Shown: piece by piece, positions 25,401 through 33,952 of the stretch
How positions within the stretch are numbered: position 1 is the stretch's first letter
Layout of the letters: each line of letters opens with the position of its first letter
Assembly: GCA_024401475.1 (NCBI GenBank)
Contig: JAKSKZ010000029.1
Coordinates: 1-43,626 of the forward strand
Length of the DNA stretch: 43,626 nucleotides
Direction: 5' to 3'
Source: Paludibacteraceae bacterium
Lineage (GTDB): Bacteria > Bacteroidota > Bacteroidia > Bacteroidales > Paludibacteraceae
Made by a program: the position numbers and the translations under genes
Notes under the pieces: generated by a model
What the model saw: only the letters and a program-made list of their open reading frames with translations
Told to the model about the DNA's origin: nothing
The model's database searches: none

Positions 25401-25479
25401 TGGTTGTGAAACCTCTGTATAATACAATAGATGTAAGGTTTATGGTTTTCTAAAGGCAAGTTCTATCTTGCCTTTTTTT
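25401..25479 (+). ncRNA. Candidate ~80-nt small RNA or 3'-UTR RNA
   Basis: A short stretch runs from the candidate promoter at 25365-25395 to the strong terminator at 25452-25479. It contains no open frame of note. A 6-bp stem, AAACCT with AGGTTT, lies before the terminator stem. It could instead be just the 3' end of the metA-U32 message. No known RNA family is recognised. Confidence 0.3.
25452..25479 (+). terminator. Strong rho-independent terminator before the glycan cluster
   Basis: Perfect 9-bp stem (25452-25460 with 25467-25475), six-base loop, T-run to 25479. It lies 125 bases past the U32 stop. Confidence 0.92.
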
Positions 25480-25507
25480 GTTGTCAATAAAAAAAGACTT
25501 AACTTTG
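25477..25507 (+). promoter_or_regulatory. Promoter of the glycan-cluster operon
   Basis: TTTG (25477-25480) is followed after 19 bases by TAACTTTG (25500-25507), a full consensus match. The -33 element lies inside the T-tract of the upstream terminator. The leader of about 75 bases contains a 6-bp hairpin, GTAGGC/GCCTAC, at 25517-25537. Confidence 0.8.
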
Positions 25508-25586
25508 TCTAATTAAGTAGGCAGGCACGCAGCCTACCAAGCTCAAAGCATAACTAAATCCTAAGGTTCCAACAATTTAAGCAAAC

Positions 25587-26705
25587 ATGAGAGCAGGAAT
25601 ACTAACAGCTTTTAACGCCCCTAATTATGGCACAGTATTGCAATGTTATGCACTTCAACAAACATTAGAAAACAAAGGAATCGACGCAACGATTATCGAC
25701 TATACGCCATCCTCTGTTGATTTGCATTGGAGCACTTTCCCCTTTAATTTATTCCGTAACGAGAAGAGCCTAAAAGGCAAGTTGATAATCATTTGCAAAT
25801 TCTTCTTATTCCTCTCCTATAGAATTCTAAGAAGAAGAATGTTTGCAAAATTCGTTGCCGACCATTTCAAAATGTCGCCCCAAAAATTCAATGACAAATC
25901 AGACTTCAAAAACGAATATTACGATTGGTACATTGTTGGAAGCGACCAAATGTGGAGCAAAAAGATATTTGGCATGGACGACATCTATTGGGGCAATTTC
26001 CCCAAAAGCCCCAACACAAGGCTCGCAACCTACGCCAACAGCACAGGAAACACGGAGCAATTCAACACTTCCGACATTGAATACATTCGTCAATCTCTTC
26101 GAAATTTCTCAGCAATTGGAGTTAGAGAGGAAGTCCTGAACCATTTCATATCAGGGCTAACCAACCAAAAGGTCACAACCGTTTTGGATCCGACTCTTCT
26201 ACTAAAAAAAGAGGCTTATGACCAATTAGCAATTGAACCTAAAATCCAAGGGAAATACGTCCTCATTTACAGAATAGGCGACAACAACCTGATTGACAAG
26301 ATGGCTGAAATAGCCGCAAAAAAGTATGATGCCAAAATCGTAGAGATAGGCAATTCCATGGTGACTCACCGTATAAAACATCCCCAATACGTTCAATGCA
26401 CGCCAAGCGTTGGCGAATTTCTGGGATTTTTCAAAAATGCCACTTGCATCTTTTCCAGATCGTTCCATGGTTTGGTTTTCTCTTTAATGTTTAGAAAGCA
26501 GTTCTATGTCGGCGAGTCTGACATCATGGACAGAGTCAATAATTTGCTAAACATCGTGGGACTCAACAACCGTGTAGTCACCGAAAACAACATCGACTCC
26601 ATGACTTTCGACGAAATCGATTACGACACAATAGAAAAAAGATTGGACCCTCACATAAAATTGTCTAATACGTTTATTGATGACATTATAAAAACAGAAT
26701 TATAA
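25587..26705 (+). CDS. Polysaccharide pyruvyl transferase family protein
   Basis: 372-residue protein of the CsaB/WcaK-like family, which adds a ketal-linked pyruvate to sugars of surface polysaccharides. Family marks: MRAGILTAFNAPNYGTVLQCYAL at the start (in parts), VGSDQMWS near 118, TTVLDPTLLL near 201 and FSRSFHGLVFSL near 293. No signal peptide, so it is cytoplasmic. It heads a tight four-gene run; the next gene starts one base after its stop. Some relatives may carry out other transfers, so the pyruvyl donor is inferred from the family. Confidence 0.85.
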   Translation: MRAGILTAFNAPNYGTVLQCYALQQTLENKGIDATIIDYTPSSVDLHWSTFPFNLFRNEKSLKGKLIIICKFFLFLSYRILRRRMFAKFVADHFKMSPQKFNDKSDFKNEYYDWYIVGSDQMWSKKIFGMDDIYWGNFPKSPNTRLATYANSTGNTEQFNTSDIEYIRQSLRNFSAIGVREEVLNHFISGLTNQKVTTVLDPTLLLKKEAYDQLAIEPKIQGKYVLIYRIGDNNLIDKMAEIAAKKYDAKIVEIGNSMVTHRIKHPQYVQCTPSVGEFLGFFKNATCIFSRSFHGLVFSLMFRKQFYVGESDIMDRVNNLLNIVGLNNRVVTENNIDSMTFDEIDYDTIEKRLDPHIKLSNTFIDDIIKTEL

Positions 26706-26706
26706 C

Positions 26707-27687
26707 ATGTGTACTGAAGATACTGTTTCCGACTTCTTATTGACCAACAAGATTCCGTTCGAGGAAAATATTTCCCTATCCACCAAAACATGGATAAAAA
26801 GAGGCGGAATCACACGATTTTATATTGTGCCCAACACTGCCGACCAAGTCAAATCAGTCATTTCATTCTTCTATTCCAATCAGGTTCAATACCATATAGT
26901 CGGACAGACGTCGAATCTCTATTTTTTGAATTCCTACAACCCGTTCGCTGTCATTTCATGTTCGAACCTAACGAAAAGCGAAGAGACGGATGAATATATA
27001 TATTGCGAATGCGGCGTGAATGTCACAAAGATTGCCAGAGAAATGGGCAAGAATGGATTCGATGGTTTTGATGGATTAGTCGGATTGCCCGGGACCATAG
27101 GAGGTGCTGTGGTGAACAATAGTTCCGCTTTTGGCTACAGCATCAACAAACTTGCGTTGGAAATCAGATGTTTAAACCAATCGGGAGCAGAAGAGATTCT
27201 AACGTCGGCAGACCTAAACTTGAAAACAAGAAGTTCAGCCATCAAACGGAAGGAAAAAAATCTTTTTGTTCTTGGCGTGAAATTGAACAAAAAAAAGTCG
27301 GAGAATGCCAATTTCCACTCCAACTCCACCCATTACTTGAATCTCAGAAATTCTCTGCAGAGCGAAAAAAGCATGAACTTAGGAAGTTGCTTCAAACTGC
27401 TACAAAAGAGCCTCCCCTTAAAGATTCTGCTTACGATACGTTTTTTAGTTAGGACGGCCATCAGAGTTTTCTGCTCCAAAGAGACACAAAAAAAGAGACT
27501 TGAAAGGAATGTATTCTTCTCTTTGGCTGGATTTCCATCATTATCTCATTATGTAGATGCCATCCAACCCAACTGTTTTATATGGAGAGACGAGAAAGCG
27601 GACGATGTCTTTTTTAACCAATACCTTCCTTTCATGAAAAAGTATTACAAGGCAGAGGATTTAGAAATAGAAATTTTAGGAAAATAA
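26707..27687 (+). CDS. MurB-like FAD-binding oxidoreductase in a glycan cluster
   Basis: 326 residues, related to UDP-N-acetylenolpyruvoylglucosamine reductase (MurB). The FAD-binding half has VGQTSNLYF (65-73; normally GGGSN) and GLPGTIGGAVVNNSSAFG (126-143). Equivalents of the three MurB catalytic residues are present: Arg175 (KTRSS), Ser227 (GSCFK) and Glu322 (LEIEILG at the C-terminus). The usual AGSFFKNP box is altered to LGSCFKLLQ, and the last third is poorly conserved and basic. It sits between a pyruvyl transferase and a glycosyltransferase with 1- and 4-base gaps, so a role in making or modifying a surface-glycan sugar is more likely than cell-wall synthesis. If it is the cell's only MurB, that reading fails. 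Confidence 0.72.
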   Translation: MCTEDTVSDFLLTNKIPFEENISLSTKTWIKRGGITRFYIVPNTADQVKSVISFFYSNQVQYHIVGQTSNLYFLNSYNPFAVISCSNLTKSEETDEYIYCECGVNVTKIAREMGKNGFDGFDGLVGLPGTIGGAVVNNSSAFGYSINKLALEIRCLNQSGAEEILTSADLNLKTRSSAIKRKEKNLFVLGVKLNKKKSENANFHSNSTHYLNLRNSLQSEKSMNLGSCFKLLQKSLPLKILLTIRFLVRTAIRVFCSKETQKKRLERNVFFSLAGFPSLSHYVDAIQPNCFIWRDEKADDVFFNQYLPFMKKYYKAEDLEIEILGK

Positions 27688-27691
27688 AGAC

Positions 27692-28882
27692 ATGAACATT
27701 CTCTTTTTATCAGACAATGCAGCACTACCGACAATGGGAGGCGTTGAAAAGGTTGTTGCAATTTTGAGCGAGCAGTTCTCAACCGAATTAGGATGGGATT
27801 GTCATTGTGCCTACTTCTTAGGCAATTCGAATTGTCAAGATTCAGGAAGGATTAAAATTGACCTTGGCGACGCCGAAAGGCAACTTCAATCCATCATCGA
27901 AAAACATCAGATAGATCTGATTCTCAACAATGTCATGTCTAAAAAGGTCGTACAAACCGTATTCCCTGCCATCAGTTCAATAAAATCAAAAAACAAGAAT
28001 CTAAAACACATATTTACATTTCACAGCTGCCCTGGATATGAGTTAGTCCATCAAGATATAGCCTACCTATGCAAAAAAAACTTTACAACTCACGCTTCGT
28101 TCGATAGTTGGAAAAATATGTTCATACAGATTCTCCTTCGCATTTTACCCCAAAATGTTTCAGAAAAGAAAATTTGCAACAAATATAAGGTGATGACTCA
28201 AAGTGTGGAAAAAGTGGTGTGTCTTTCAGGAAAACAAGCCGACCGATTTGCCAAATTCACAAACATCCCTGCGGAAAAACTCTGTTCCATTCCAAATCCC
28301 ATAGCCCTACAAAACATGGGCGACACTCAAACAAAAAAGAAAAACGTACTAATCGTCGCACGATTGGACGAGACTTCCAAACGTATATCTTTGGCGTTGA
28401 AGGTTTGGCATGCGATTGAGAGAAACAAGGCTTACGACGATTGGAATCTAACAATCGTGGGAGATGGCGAAGACATGCCTATCTATAAAAAAATGGCGAG
28501 TTCGCTTTCTCTAAACAGAGTCTCTTTCGAAGGCAGGCAAATCCCTACCGCCTACTACGCTTCAGCGGCTATCTTTATGATGACATCGCGATTCGAGGGT
28601 TTCCCTTTAACTATATTGGAGGCACAACAAGCTGGTGCGGTTGTCATAGGAATGTACTCGAACGATTTTCTCACCCTTCCAGAGGTTATCGTCGACAATG
28701 AAAATGGCTATATTGCTCATTCAAAATCAGAAATGATTGAAAAGCTACAACACTTGATGGAAAATGAAGAGTTGCGCCTTCTGATGAGCCAAAGAGCCCA
28801 AAAGAGTGTCCAAGAGTACGACAAGAAGAAGACAATCCTTAAATGGAAACATCTATGCGAACAACAAACATCACTTATTTGA
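27692..28882 (+). CDS. Glycosyltransferase family 4
   Basis: 396-residue GT-B fold enzyme, retaining, adding a sugar to a surface-glycan intermediate. The N-terminal acceptor domain starts with MNILFLSDNAALPTMGGVEK, the GGVEK loop being typical. The donor domain starts near residue 215 (NVLIVARLDETSKRISLALK) and carries VGDGEDM and the E-x7-E motif FEGFPLTILEAQQAG with GAVVIG after it. It is not obviously membrane bound. Third gene of the plus-strand glycan operon, 4 bases after the MurB-like gene and 7 before GT2. Confidence 0.9.
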   Translation: MNILFLSDNAALPTMGGVEKVVAILSEQFSTELGWDCHCAYFLGNSNCQDSGRIKIDLGDAERQLQSIIEKHQIDLILNNVMSKKVVQTVFPAISSIKSKNKNLKHIFTFHSCPGYELVHQDIAYLCKKNFTTHASFDSWKNMFIQILLRILPQNVSEKKICNKYKVMTQSVEKVVCLSGKQADRFAKFTNIPAEKLCSIPNPIALQNMGDTQTKKKNVLIVARLDETSKRISLALKVWHAIERNKAYDDWNLTIVGDGEDMPIYKKMASSLSLNRVSFEGRQIPTAYYASAAIFMMTSRFEGFPLTILEAQQAGAVVIGMYSNDFLTLPEVIVDNENGYIAHSKSEMIEKLQHLMENEELRLLMSQRAQKSVQEYDKKKTILKWKHLCEQQTSLI

Positions 28883-28889
28883 GCTAAGT

Positions 28890-29801
28890 ATGGTATCTTT
28901 CATCATATGCACCTACAATCGGTGCGAATATATTTATAAAACCCTACAAAAAGTAGCAGAGACTTCCTGCGATACAAACGCTTACGAGATAGTAGTGGTC
29001 AACAACAACAGCACCGACAACACGGAGCTTGAATGCACCCGATTCCAGAAGGATTATCCTAATGTAGGATTCAACTACATTATCGAGAAAAACCAAGGAT
29101 TGTCTTTTGCAAGAAACCGAGGCATGAAAGAATCGGTTGGCGAGTTATTGGTTTTCTTGGACGACGACGCCTATGTGGAAAAGGACTACTTGCAAAACCT
29201 TCTTCATCACATGGATTCACATCCCGACGCCATGGCTTTTGGCGGAAAGATAACCCCCCTTTTTGAAGAAGGAACAGAGCCTCAATGGTTGTCTAAATGG
29301 ACTCGCTCTTGGGTTTCTGCGATAGACCTGGGGGCAAAAATAAAATTGTTCAAGAAGAAACAATACCCTATTGGTGCCAACATGGGGTTTCGACGCGAAT
29401 GTATTACGGAATGTGGCGAATTCGACACTAAATTAGGACGCTCTGGGAAAAACATGATGGGGGGAGAAGAGAAAGACTTCTTCTTCCGCATAAAAGCTCA
29501 AAATTACAATATTTACTACTTTCCTGACGTGGCCGTCCAACACATAATACCCCAACACCGCACGACTAAAGAATATATTCGTCGCTACGCTACTGGTATC
29601 GGCATCAGCGAAAACATCAGGACAAAAGAGAAGTCATTTCTATGCTATACAAGCAGAATCATAGAAGAAGCCATAAAATGGTGTGCCACATTAATTCTAT
29701 GGATACAATTCCTACTGTGCGGAGAAAAAACAAAAGGAGACGCCTTAGTTCTATTTAGATGGCATGTAACCAAAAACTTACTCTTACGGGGAAACATATA
29801 A
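28890..29801 (+). CDS. Glycosyltransferase family 2
   Basis: 303 residues from ATG 28890 (MVSFIICTYNR), which is the conserved GT2 start; an upstream extension in the same frame overlaps the GT4 gene and is rejected. GT-A fold, inverting. The donor-binding DDD is at 91-93 (VFLDDDAYV), GANMGFRREC and GGEEKDFFFR follow in the middle, the latter holding the likely catalytic base. A hydrophobic C-terminal segment (ATLILWIQFLLCG) may attach it to the membrane. Last gene of the plus-strand run; it converges with the GT4 gene at 29818 with 16 bases between stops and no terminator hairpin. Confidence 0.92.
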   Translation: MVSFIICTYNRCEYIYKTLQKVAETSCDTNAYEIVVVNNNSTDNTELECTRFQKDYPNVGFNYIIEKNQGLSFARNRGMKESVGELLVFLDDDAYVEKDYLQNLLHHMDSHPDAMAFGGKITPLFEEGTEPQWLSKWTRSWVSAIDLGAKIKLFKKKQYPIGANMGFRRECITECGEFDTKLGRSGKNMMGGEEKDFFFRIKAQNYNIYYFPDVAVQHIIPQHRTTKEYIRRYATGIGISENIRTKEKSFLCYTSRIIEEAIKWCATLILWIQFLLCGEKTKGDALVLFRWHVTKNLLLRGNI

Positions 29802-29817
29802 AGATGAACTAAAGGCA

Positions 29818-30957
29818 TCAACGGCAATCGCCGACAACACCCCGCACCGCCTCCGTCATCTTCGACCATGCGTATTTTTGCTTTTCGTTCTTCATGTTCT
29901 GATTCAAGTCAGGACCTAAGCCATTCTCAAAGTAAGCGTTGAGTGCATCAGCAATGGCCATAGGATTCGGTTCTACCACATAACCAACTTTCCCATCTGG
30001 CACAATTTCAGACAAACCACCAACGTTTGTTACAACCATTGGTTTTTCAAAGTGGAAAGCCACTTGCGACACACCACTCTGCGTGGCCGATTTATAAGGT
30101 TGTGCAACTATGTCTGCTGCACTGAAATATCGATTTACTTCGTCATTAGGAATATAATCGGAGAAAAACAAGACACTATCCTCCAAGCCTAAGCTCTTGA
30201 CTTGTTGCATATAGGGCTCCGAACTTCCATAAAATTCTCCCGCCACGATCAACTTCACATTCTTCGATTTAATTCGATCATCTGCCATTGCCGACAACAA
30301 CAAATCCAAGCCTTTATAGGCTCGTATAAAACCGAAAAACAGAATATACCGACAGTCGGCATCCAAAGAAAGTAACTTCAAAGCCTCTTCCCTCGACAAA
30401 AGAGTCCCATAATGATCGTAAATCGGATGCGGAGAAAACGTCTTCGGCTTTGATTGCTTGTCAAAACGAGCAATATCATCCACCACCGACTGAGACAACG
30501 CTACGAATCCATCCATCGCATTGACAAAATAAGATGGGAATAGTTTGTCCAAAATATTCGGCTCGTGAGGTATCATATTGTGAACCAAAGCCACCATTTT
30601 AGTCTTCGGACATTTTCGTTTAGCAACCCTTGCAATTGTTCCAAAGCAAGGAGCCATGAAGGACATCCAATAGGCAAAAATCACCACATCCGGATTCATC
30701 TCCGCCAAACAATTTCCTACAGAATACCAATTGAATGGATTACAAGAATTCACCCTTCGTGAAATAGGGAAATCTGTCGGAGCAGTGTCGTCTGAATACT
30801 GCGTTTTCCCTGGGAAAAGGAAAGACGGATACTGCAATATGAAGGTAACCACTTCCAACTCGTCTCCTTCTGCTACGAATTGCTTCGAAAGACGTTCATT
30901 GAAAGCCGCCAAGCCTCCTCGATAAGGATGGGCTGTCCCCACAACTACGACACGCAT
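29818..30957 (-). CDS. Glycosyltransferase family 4
   Basis: 379-residue GT-B enzyme. It starts MRVVVVGTAHPYRGGLAAFN, with an acceptor-side GG loop. The donor side has FFGFIRAYKGLDLLL near 215, and the C-terminal motif QSGVSQVAFHFEKPMVVTNVGG replaces the usual EGFG box (given here only in part: SGVSQVAFHFEKP). This variant is common in a lipid-linked or cell-surface GT4 subgroup. It lies 16 bases downstream of the YfhO gene and is probably co-transcribed with it. Confidence 0.9.
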   Translation of the reverse strand: MRVVVVGTAHPYRGGLAAFNERLSKQFVAEGDELEVVTFILQYPSFLFPGKTQYSDDTAPTDFPISRRVNSCNPFNWYSVGNCLAEMNPDVVIFAYWMSFMAPCFGTIARVAKRKCPKTKMVALVHNMIPHEPNILDKLFPSYFVNAMDGFVALSQSVVDDIARFDKQSKPKTFSPHPIYDHYGTLLSREEALKLLSLDADCRYILFFGFIRAYKGLDLLLSAMADDRIKSKNVKLIVAGEFYGSSEPYMQQVKSLGLEDSVLFFSDYIPNDEVNRYFSAADIVAQPYKSATQSGVSQVAFHFEKPMVVTNVGGLSEIVPDGKVGYVVEPNPMAIADALNAYFENGLGPDLNQNMKNEKQKYAWSKMTEAVRGVVGDCR

Positions 30958-30973
30958 AACCTTAACTTTAAAA

Positions 30974-33472
30974 TTACTCTTTTATCGTATTTGTCGCAGG
31001 CACTTCTTGCTTGTTCTTCTTGTAATAATAGAGCGCCGCATAAGCAACCGCTGCAATCAAAAGCAACATAGAAGCAACAAAACCAACCCAACGCAACGAC
31101 CAATAGGTACTTGGATAGAATTCAAAGCGAATCTCGTGGGTTCCTGCGGGAACATTCATTCCACGAAGAATCCAGTTGGCACGGAAATGCTCCACCTCCT
31201 TACCATCCAAATATGCCTGCCAACCTGGTTGATAATAAACCTCAGAGAAAAGCAGGACTCCATCTTTTGTTGAATTAGTCGAATACTTCACTTCATTCGG
31301 TTTGTACGATGTGAGATTAACCGTTGCAGCAGTATCTGCCAAGCCAGATGCGGCCGAGACCATATCCTTAAAGCGAACATCCACCAAAGCCGTACGCTTA
31401 GGGTCGATACTTTTAAGAGCAGACATCTCCGCATCTGCATTCTCCACCATCTTCACTTCATCCACAAACCAAGCATTGCCCAATGCACTTGGATTCCGAA
31501 TCGGCTCCGCCTTCTCGTTATAGATGAGATAACGCATATTCAACATATTCAAGACTGGAGTCGATTTAAATATATCATCCACCTCATTTTGGGACGTCAC
31601 GCTACGCAACGAAGTGATAATCATCTGCATTTCTGGTGTAATACCCAAGTCTATTAACTCTTGATAGCGGCGCAATTTTGCAGCGTTGTAACCACCAATA
31701 GATTTGTGATAGTAAGAGACATTCGTGTCGTTGAACGGATTGTTCAACGTAAGCACACGATAAGAAGGATCTTTATCTTCCAAAATAGCCTTGTCTGCCG
31801 CGGTCTTCACAAACGACTTCTCTCGATTTTTATTCACAAAATGCTCATCATTGAGATAGCGGCGGTCAACCAACCACAAATCAATCAACACCAATATCGC
31901 AATCCACGAAATACTAAATGTTGGGGATATTTTATCACGTTCAGAGACTAATCCCAACACTCCAGCAAAGGCCAAAAAGACAAAAGCACACGAACGTAGA
32001 GCATCACTACTCAACAACTCTTTACGATCTTCCAACAAAGCACTCATATACCAATCTGGCATCTGCATGTTCACATCATTCAAAGAGGTGAAATTGAGGA
32101 ACAAAGATGGGGCACAAGCAAAGATGAAGCACAAACCCGCAGTTACTCCTCCCGAAATATAGAGTGACTTCATCAAATGCTTCTTCTCATAATCCTTATT
32201 CCATATAGTCTGCAGTGCCATACAGCCTAACAACGCGAATGTGAACTGAGGAATGACCAATGCCATGGAAGGCGTACGGAACTTATTATACATCGGCAAA
32301 TAGTGGAAGAAGAAATCGTTCAACGCAGAGAAATTCTTACCCCAACTCAATATAAAGAAGAAAACAGTAGCTCCGACGATCCACCATTTATATTTACTTT
32401 TTACGATAAATAAAGAGAGCACGAACAAGAAGCAGATGACAGCACCGAAATAGACAGGACCCGACGTGAACGGTTGGTCGCCCCAATAAGTATAAGTCTG
32501 CAACTTCTTCGGAACTTGATAACCTTTCGATTTCATAGCCTTTGCCAAATGAGAATCCTTAGCAGAGACCTCGCCTCCCGAAGCTCCTCCATAGAAATCT
32601 GGTATCAAAAGTGTCATTGTCTCTGCAATGCCATAACTCCAAGCAAAGGCATACTCTTGGTCCAACCCAGAAGATTTGTCGTCCTTGCCGTCAACAGCAG
32701 CCGTAAGTTCAGACTTACCACGAATACTGGTTTTGCTCATTTCCAAGTCTGAGTAGAGACGAGGCGAATTTATCAATACAGCGACAACTACTGCGGCAAA
32801 AAGCACGCCAAGCGTTTTTCCTATATCCGAATAAGATTGATTCTTGATAGACGTGATGACATAACACAAAAACAATGCGAAACAGAAAAACGCAAGATAG
32901 TAAGTAATCTGAATATGATTCTGCAGCATCTCCAATGCCAAAGAAATACTCAACACAAAAAAGCCTGCTATCAACTTCTTTCTAAATATCAATAGTAGTC
33001 CTGCCACAACCAAAGGAATATAGGCCATCGCCCACGCCTTTGTCACGTGCCCCGCAAGTATTATAATAAACGAATAGGAGGAAAACGAATAGGCTATAGC
33101 ACCTAATATCGCCAAAGGCGTTGGTAGCTTCAGTATGGACAAAAGCACATACATTGCTAATAACGAAAGAATTACGATTCCACAATCATGATTTCCAAAT
33201 GCGGAGAATATGTCATTCACATATGAAATTCCCGATGGAATATGGGATTTTACGGCAAACGTATAGGATGGCATTCCGGAGAACATAGAGCCAGACCATG
33301 CGGATGCCCCCCCCTCTTTTTCATAATATTCAGTCAACTCATGGGCCATTCCTTCCCATTTTTGAATATCCCCTTGTTGAAGGACCTTTCCATCCAATTT
33401 AGGAGAGAAGTAAACGAACGTAATGATTACAAAAAAAACGAATGCACCCAAGTGCTTAAGCAACTGCTTCAT
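30974..33472 (-). CDS. YfhO-family membrane protein
   Basis: 832-residue polytopic membrane protein of the YfhO family (GT-C-like fold). In Gram-positive bacteria YfhO helps glycosylate lipoteichoic acid; in Bacteroidota the role is unknown. About a dozen hydrophobic segments span 1-540, with a first periplasmic loop that includes DIQKWEGMAHELTEYY. A soluble C-terminal domain (about 545-790) has DPSYRVLTLNNPFND and a strand region VLLFSEVYYQPGWQAYLDGK. A final TM (YWSLRWVGFVASMLLLIAA region) precedes a lysine-rich tail. It is first in a two-gene unit with GT4, suggesting transfer of a lipid-linked sugar across the membrane. Confidence 0.85.
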   Translation of the reverse strand: MKQLLKHLGAFVFFVIITFVYFSPKLDGKVLQQGDIQKWEGMAHELTEYYEKEGGASAWSGSMFSGMPSYTFAVKSHIPSGISYVNDIFSAFGNHDCGIVILSLLAMYVLLSILKLPTPLAILGAIAYSFSSYSFIIILAGHVTKAWAMAYIPLVVAGLLLIFRKKLIAGFFVLSISLALEMLQNHIQITYYLAFFCFALFLCYVITSIKNQSYSDIGKTLGVLFAAVVVAVLINSPRLYSDLEMSKTSIRGKSELTAAVDGKDDKSSGLDQEYAFAWSYGIAETMTLLIPDFYGGASGGEVSAKDSHLAKAMKSKGYQVPKKLQTYTYWGDQPFTSGPVYFGAVICFLFVLSLFIVKSKYKWWIVGATVFFFILSWGKNFSALNDFFFHYLPMYNKFRTPSMALVIPQFTFALLGCMALQTIWNKDYEKKHLMKSLYISGGVTAGLCFIFACAPSLFLNFTSLNDVNMQMPDWYMSALLEDRKELLSSDALRSCAFVFLAFAGVLGLVSERDKISPTFSISWIAILVLIDLWLVDRRYLNDEHFVNKNREKSFVKTAADKAILEDKDPSYRVLTLNNPFNDTNVSYYHKSIGGYNAAKLRRYQELIDLGITPEMQMIITSLRSVTSQNEVDDIFKSTPVLNMLNMRYLIYNEKAEPIRNPSALGNAWFVDEVKMVENADAEMSALKSIDPKRTALVDVRFKDMVSAASGLADTAATVNLTSYKPNEVKYSTNSTKDGVLLFSEVYYQPGWQAYLDGKEVEHFRANWILRGMNVPAGTHEIRFEFYPSTYWSLRWVGFVASMLLLIAAVAYAALYYYKKNKQEVPATNTIKE

Positions 33473-33527
33473 ATTTCTATCTTTTCTAAAATCTTATTTA
33501 TAAAAATTCAGAATACCAATTATTTGA

Positions 33528-33535
33528 CAAAAATA
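33528..33535 (-). promoter_or_regulatory. Candidate -7 element of the yfhO-GT4 unit
   Basis: TATTTTTG on the minus strand matches TAnnTTTG 55 bases before the yfhO start. The -33 position is poor. The 480-base gap 33473-33952 holds this element, the deletion-scar transcription unit (33632-33855) and the nfn terminator. Confidence 0.4.
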
Positions 33536-33631
33536 GGAAAAAAGAGAGAAAGGATGACATGAATTCTTGAATAAAGCAATTTAGACAACAAAAAAAGGTT
33601 CAAATGGTCTTATCCCCAACCGTAAAAGGTC

Positions 33632-33662
33632 TTGTCTCATAGACGATTTTTTTATATGTTTG
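33632..33662 (+). promoter_or_regulatory. Intact promoter of the deleted nucleotidyltransferase unit
   Basis: TTG (33632-33634) is followed after 20 bases by TATGTTTG (33655-33662), full consensus, 21 bases upstream of the truncated ATG. It should still drive a short, essentially empty message. Confidence 0.7.
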
Positions 33663-33683
33663 CAAATATAAAACATACAGAAA

Positions 33684-33719
33684 ATGCAAGCAATTATATT
33701 AGCGGCAGGAATGGGATAG
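33684..33719 (+). pseudogene. Remnant: first 11 codons of a sugar nucleotidyltransferase
   Basis: Translates as MQAIILAAGMG and then stops (TAG 33717-33719). This is the standard N-terminus of NTP-transferase enzymes (RmlA/LicC/GlmU type), where G-x-G-x-R-L follows. The break falls inside the nucleotide-binding loop, so no function remains. The 5' end has its own promoter. Such genes usually feed activated sugars or CDP-alcohols into surface glycans, in keeping with the cluster next door. Confidence 0.7.
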
Positions 33720-33799
33720 CCCAAGAGAAAGGTGTATCAACACCCACCATAGACAAAGTATTGAATTGGGGTATTAGTTGGTTAGAAAAAAGCAAATGA
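33719..33799 (+). pseudogene. Remnant: C-terminal codons of a probable opine-dehydrogenase-type gene
   Basis: Directly after the broken nucleotidyltransferase start, in another frame, the DNA reads AQEKGVSTPTIDKVLNWG and then ISWLEKSK with a stop (TGA 33797-33799). The GVxTPxID pattern is typical of the C-terminal helical domain of NAD/NADP octopine/nopaline dehydrogenase-like proteins, which often sit in surface-glycan loci with LicC-type nucleotidyltransferases. Family assignment from so few residues is tentative; that it is a gene end is supported by the terminator 22 bases later. Confidence 0.5.
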
Positions 33800-33820
33800 C
33801 GATTTTATAAGAAACAATAT

Positions 33821-33855
33821 AGCCGAGTGTACGTTCATCTATACTCGGCTTTTTT
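33821..33855 (+). terminator. Terminator of the deleted unit
   Basis: An 11-bp stem (33821-33831 with 33840-33850) with one G-T pair and eight-base loop, then a T-run. It closes the unit that starts at the promoter 33632-33662. Confidence 0.88.
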
Positions 33856-33888
33856 ATTTCATCGCAATCAAGATGGATTAAACCCTCT

Positions 33889-33927
33889 AAAAACACAAGA
33901 GGAGAAAAGCCTTTTAAAACTCTCCTC
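33889..33927 (-). terminator. Probable terminator of nfnAB
   Basis: GAGGAGA (33899-33905) pairs with TCTCCTC (33921-33927) around a 15-base loop. On the minus strand TTGTGTTTTTAG follows. It lies 26 bases past the nfnB stop. Confidence 0.6.
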
Positions 33928-33952
33928 CCCTCGCTGTCAACTAAAACAATAT

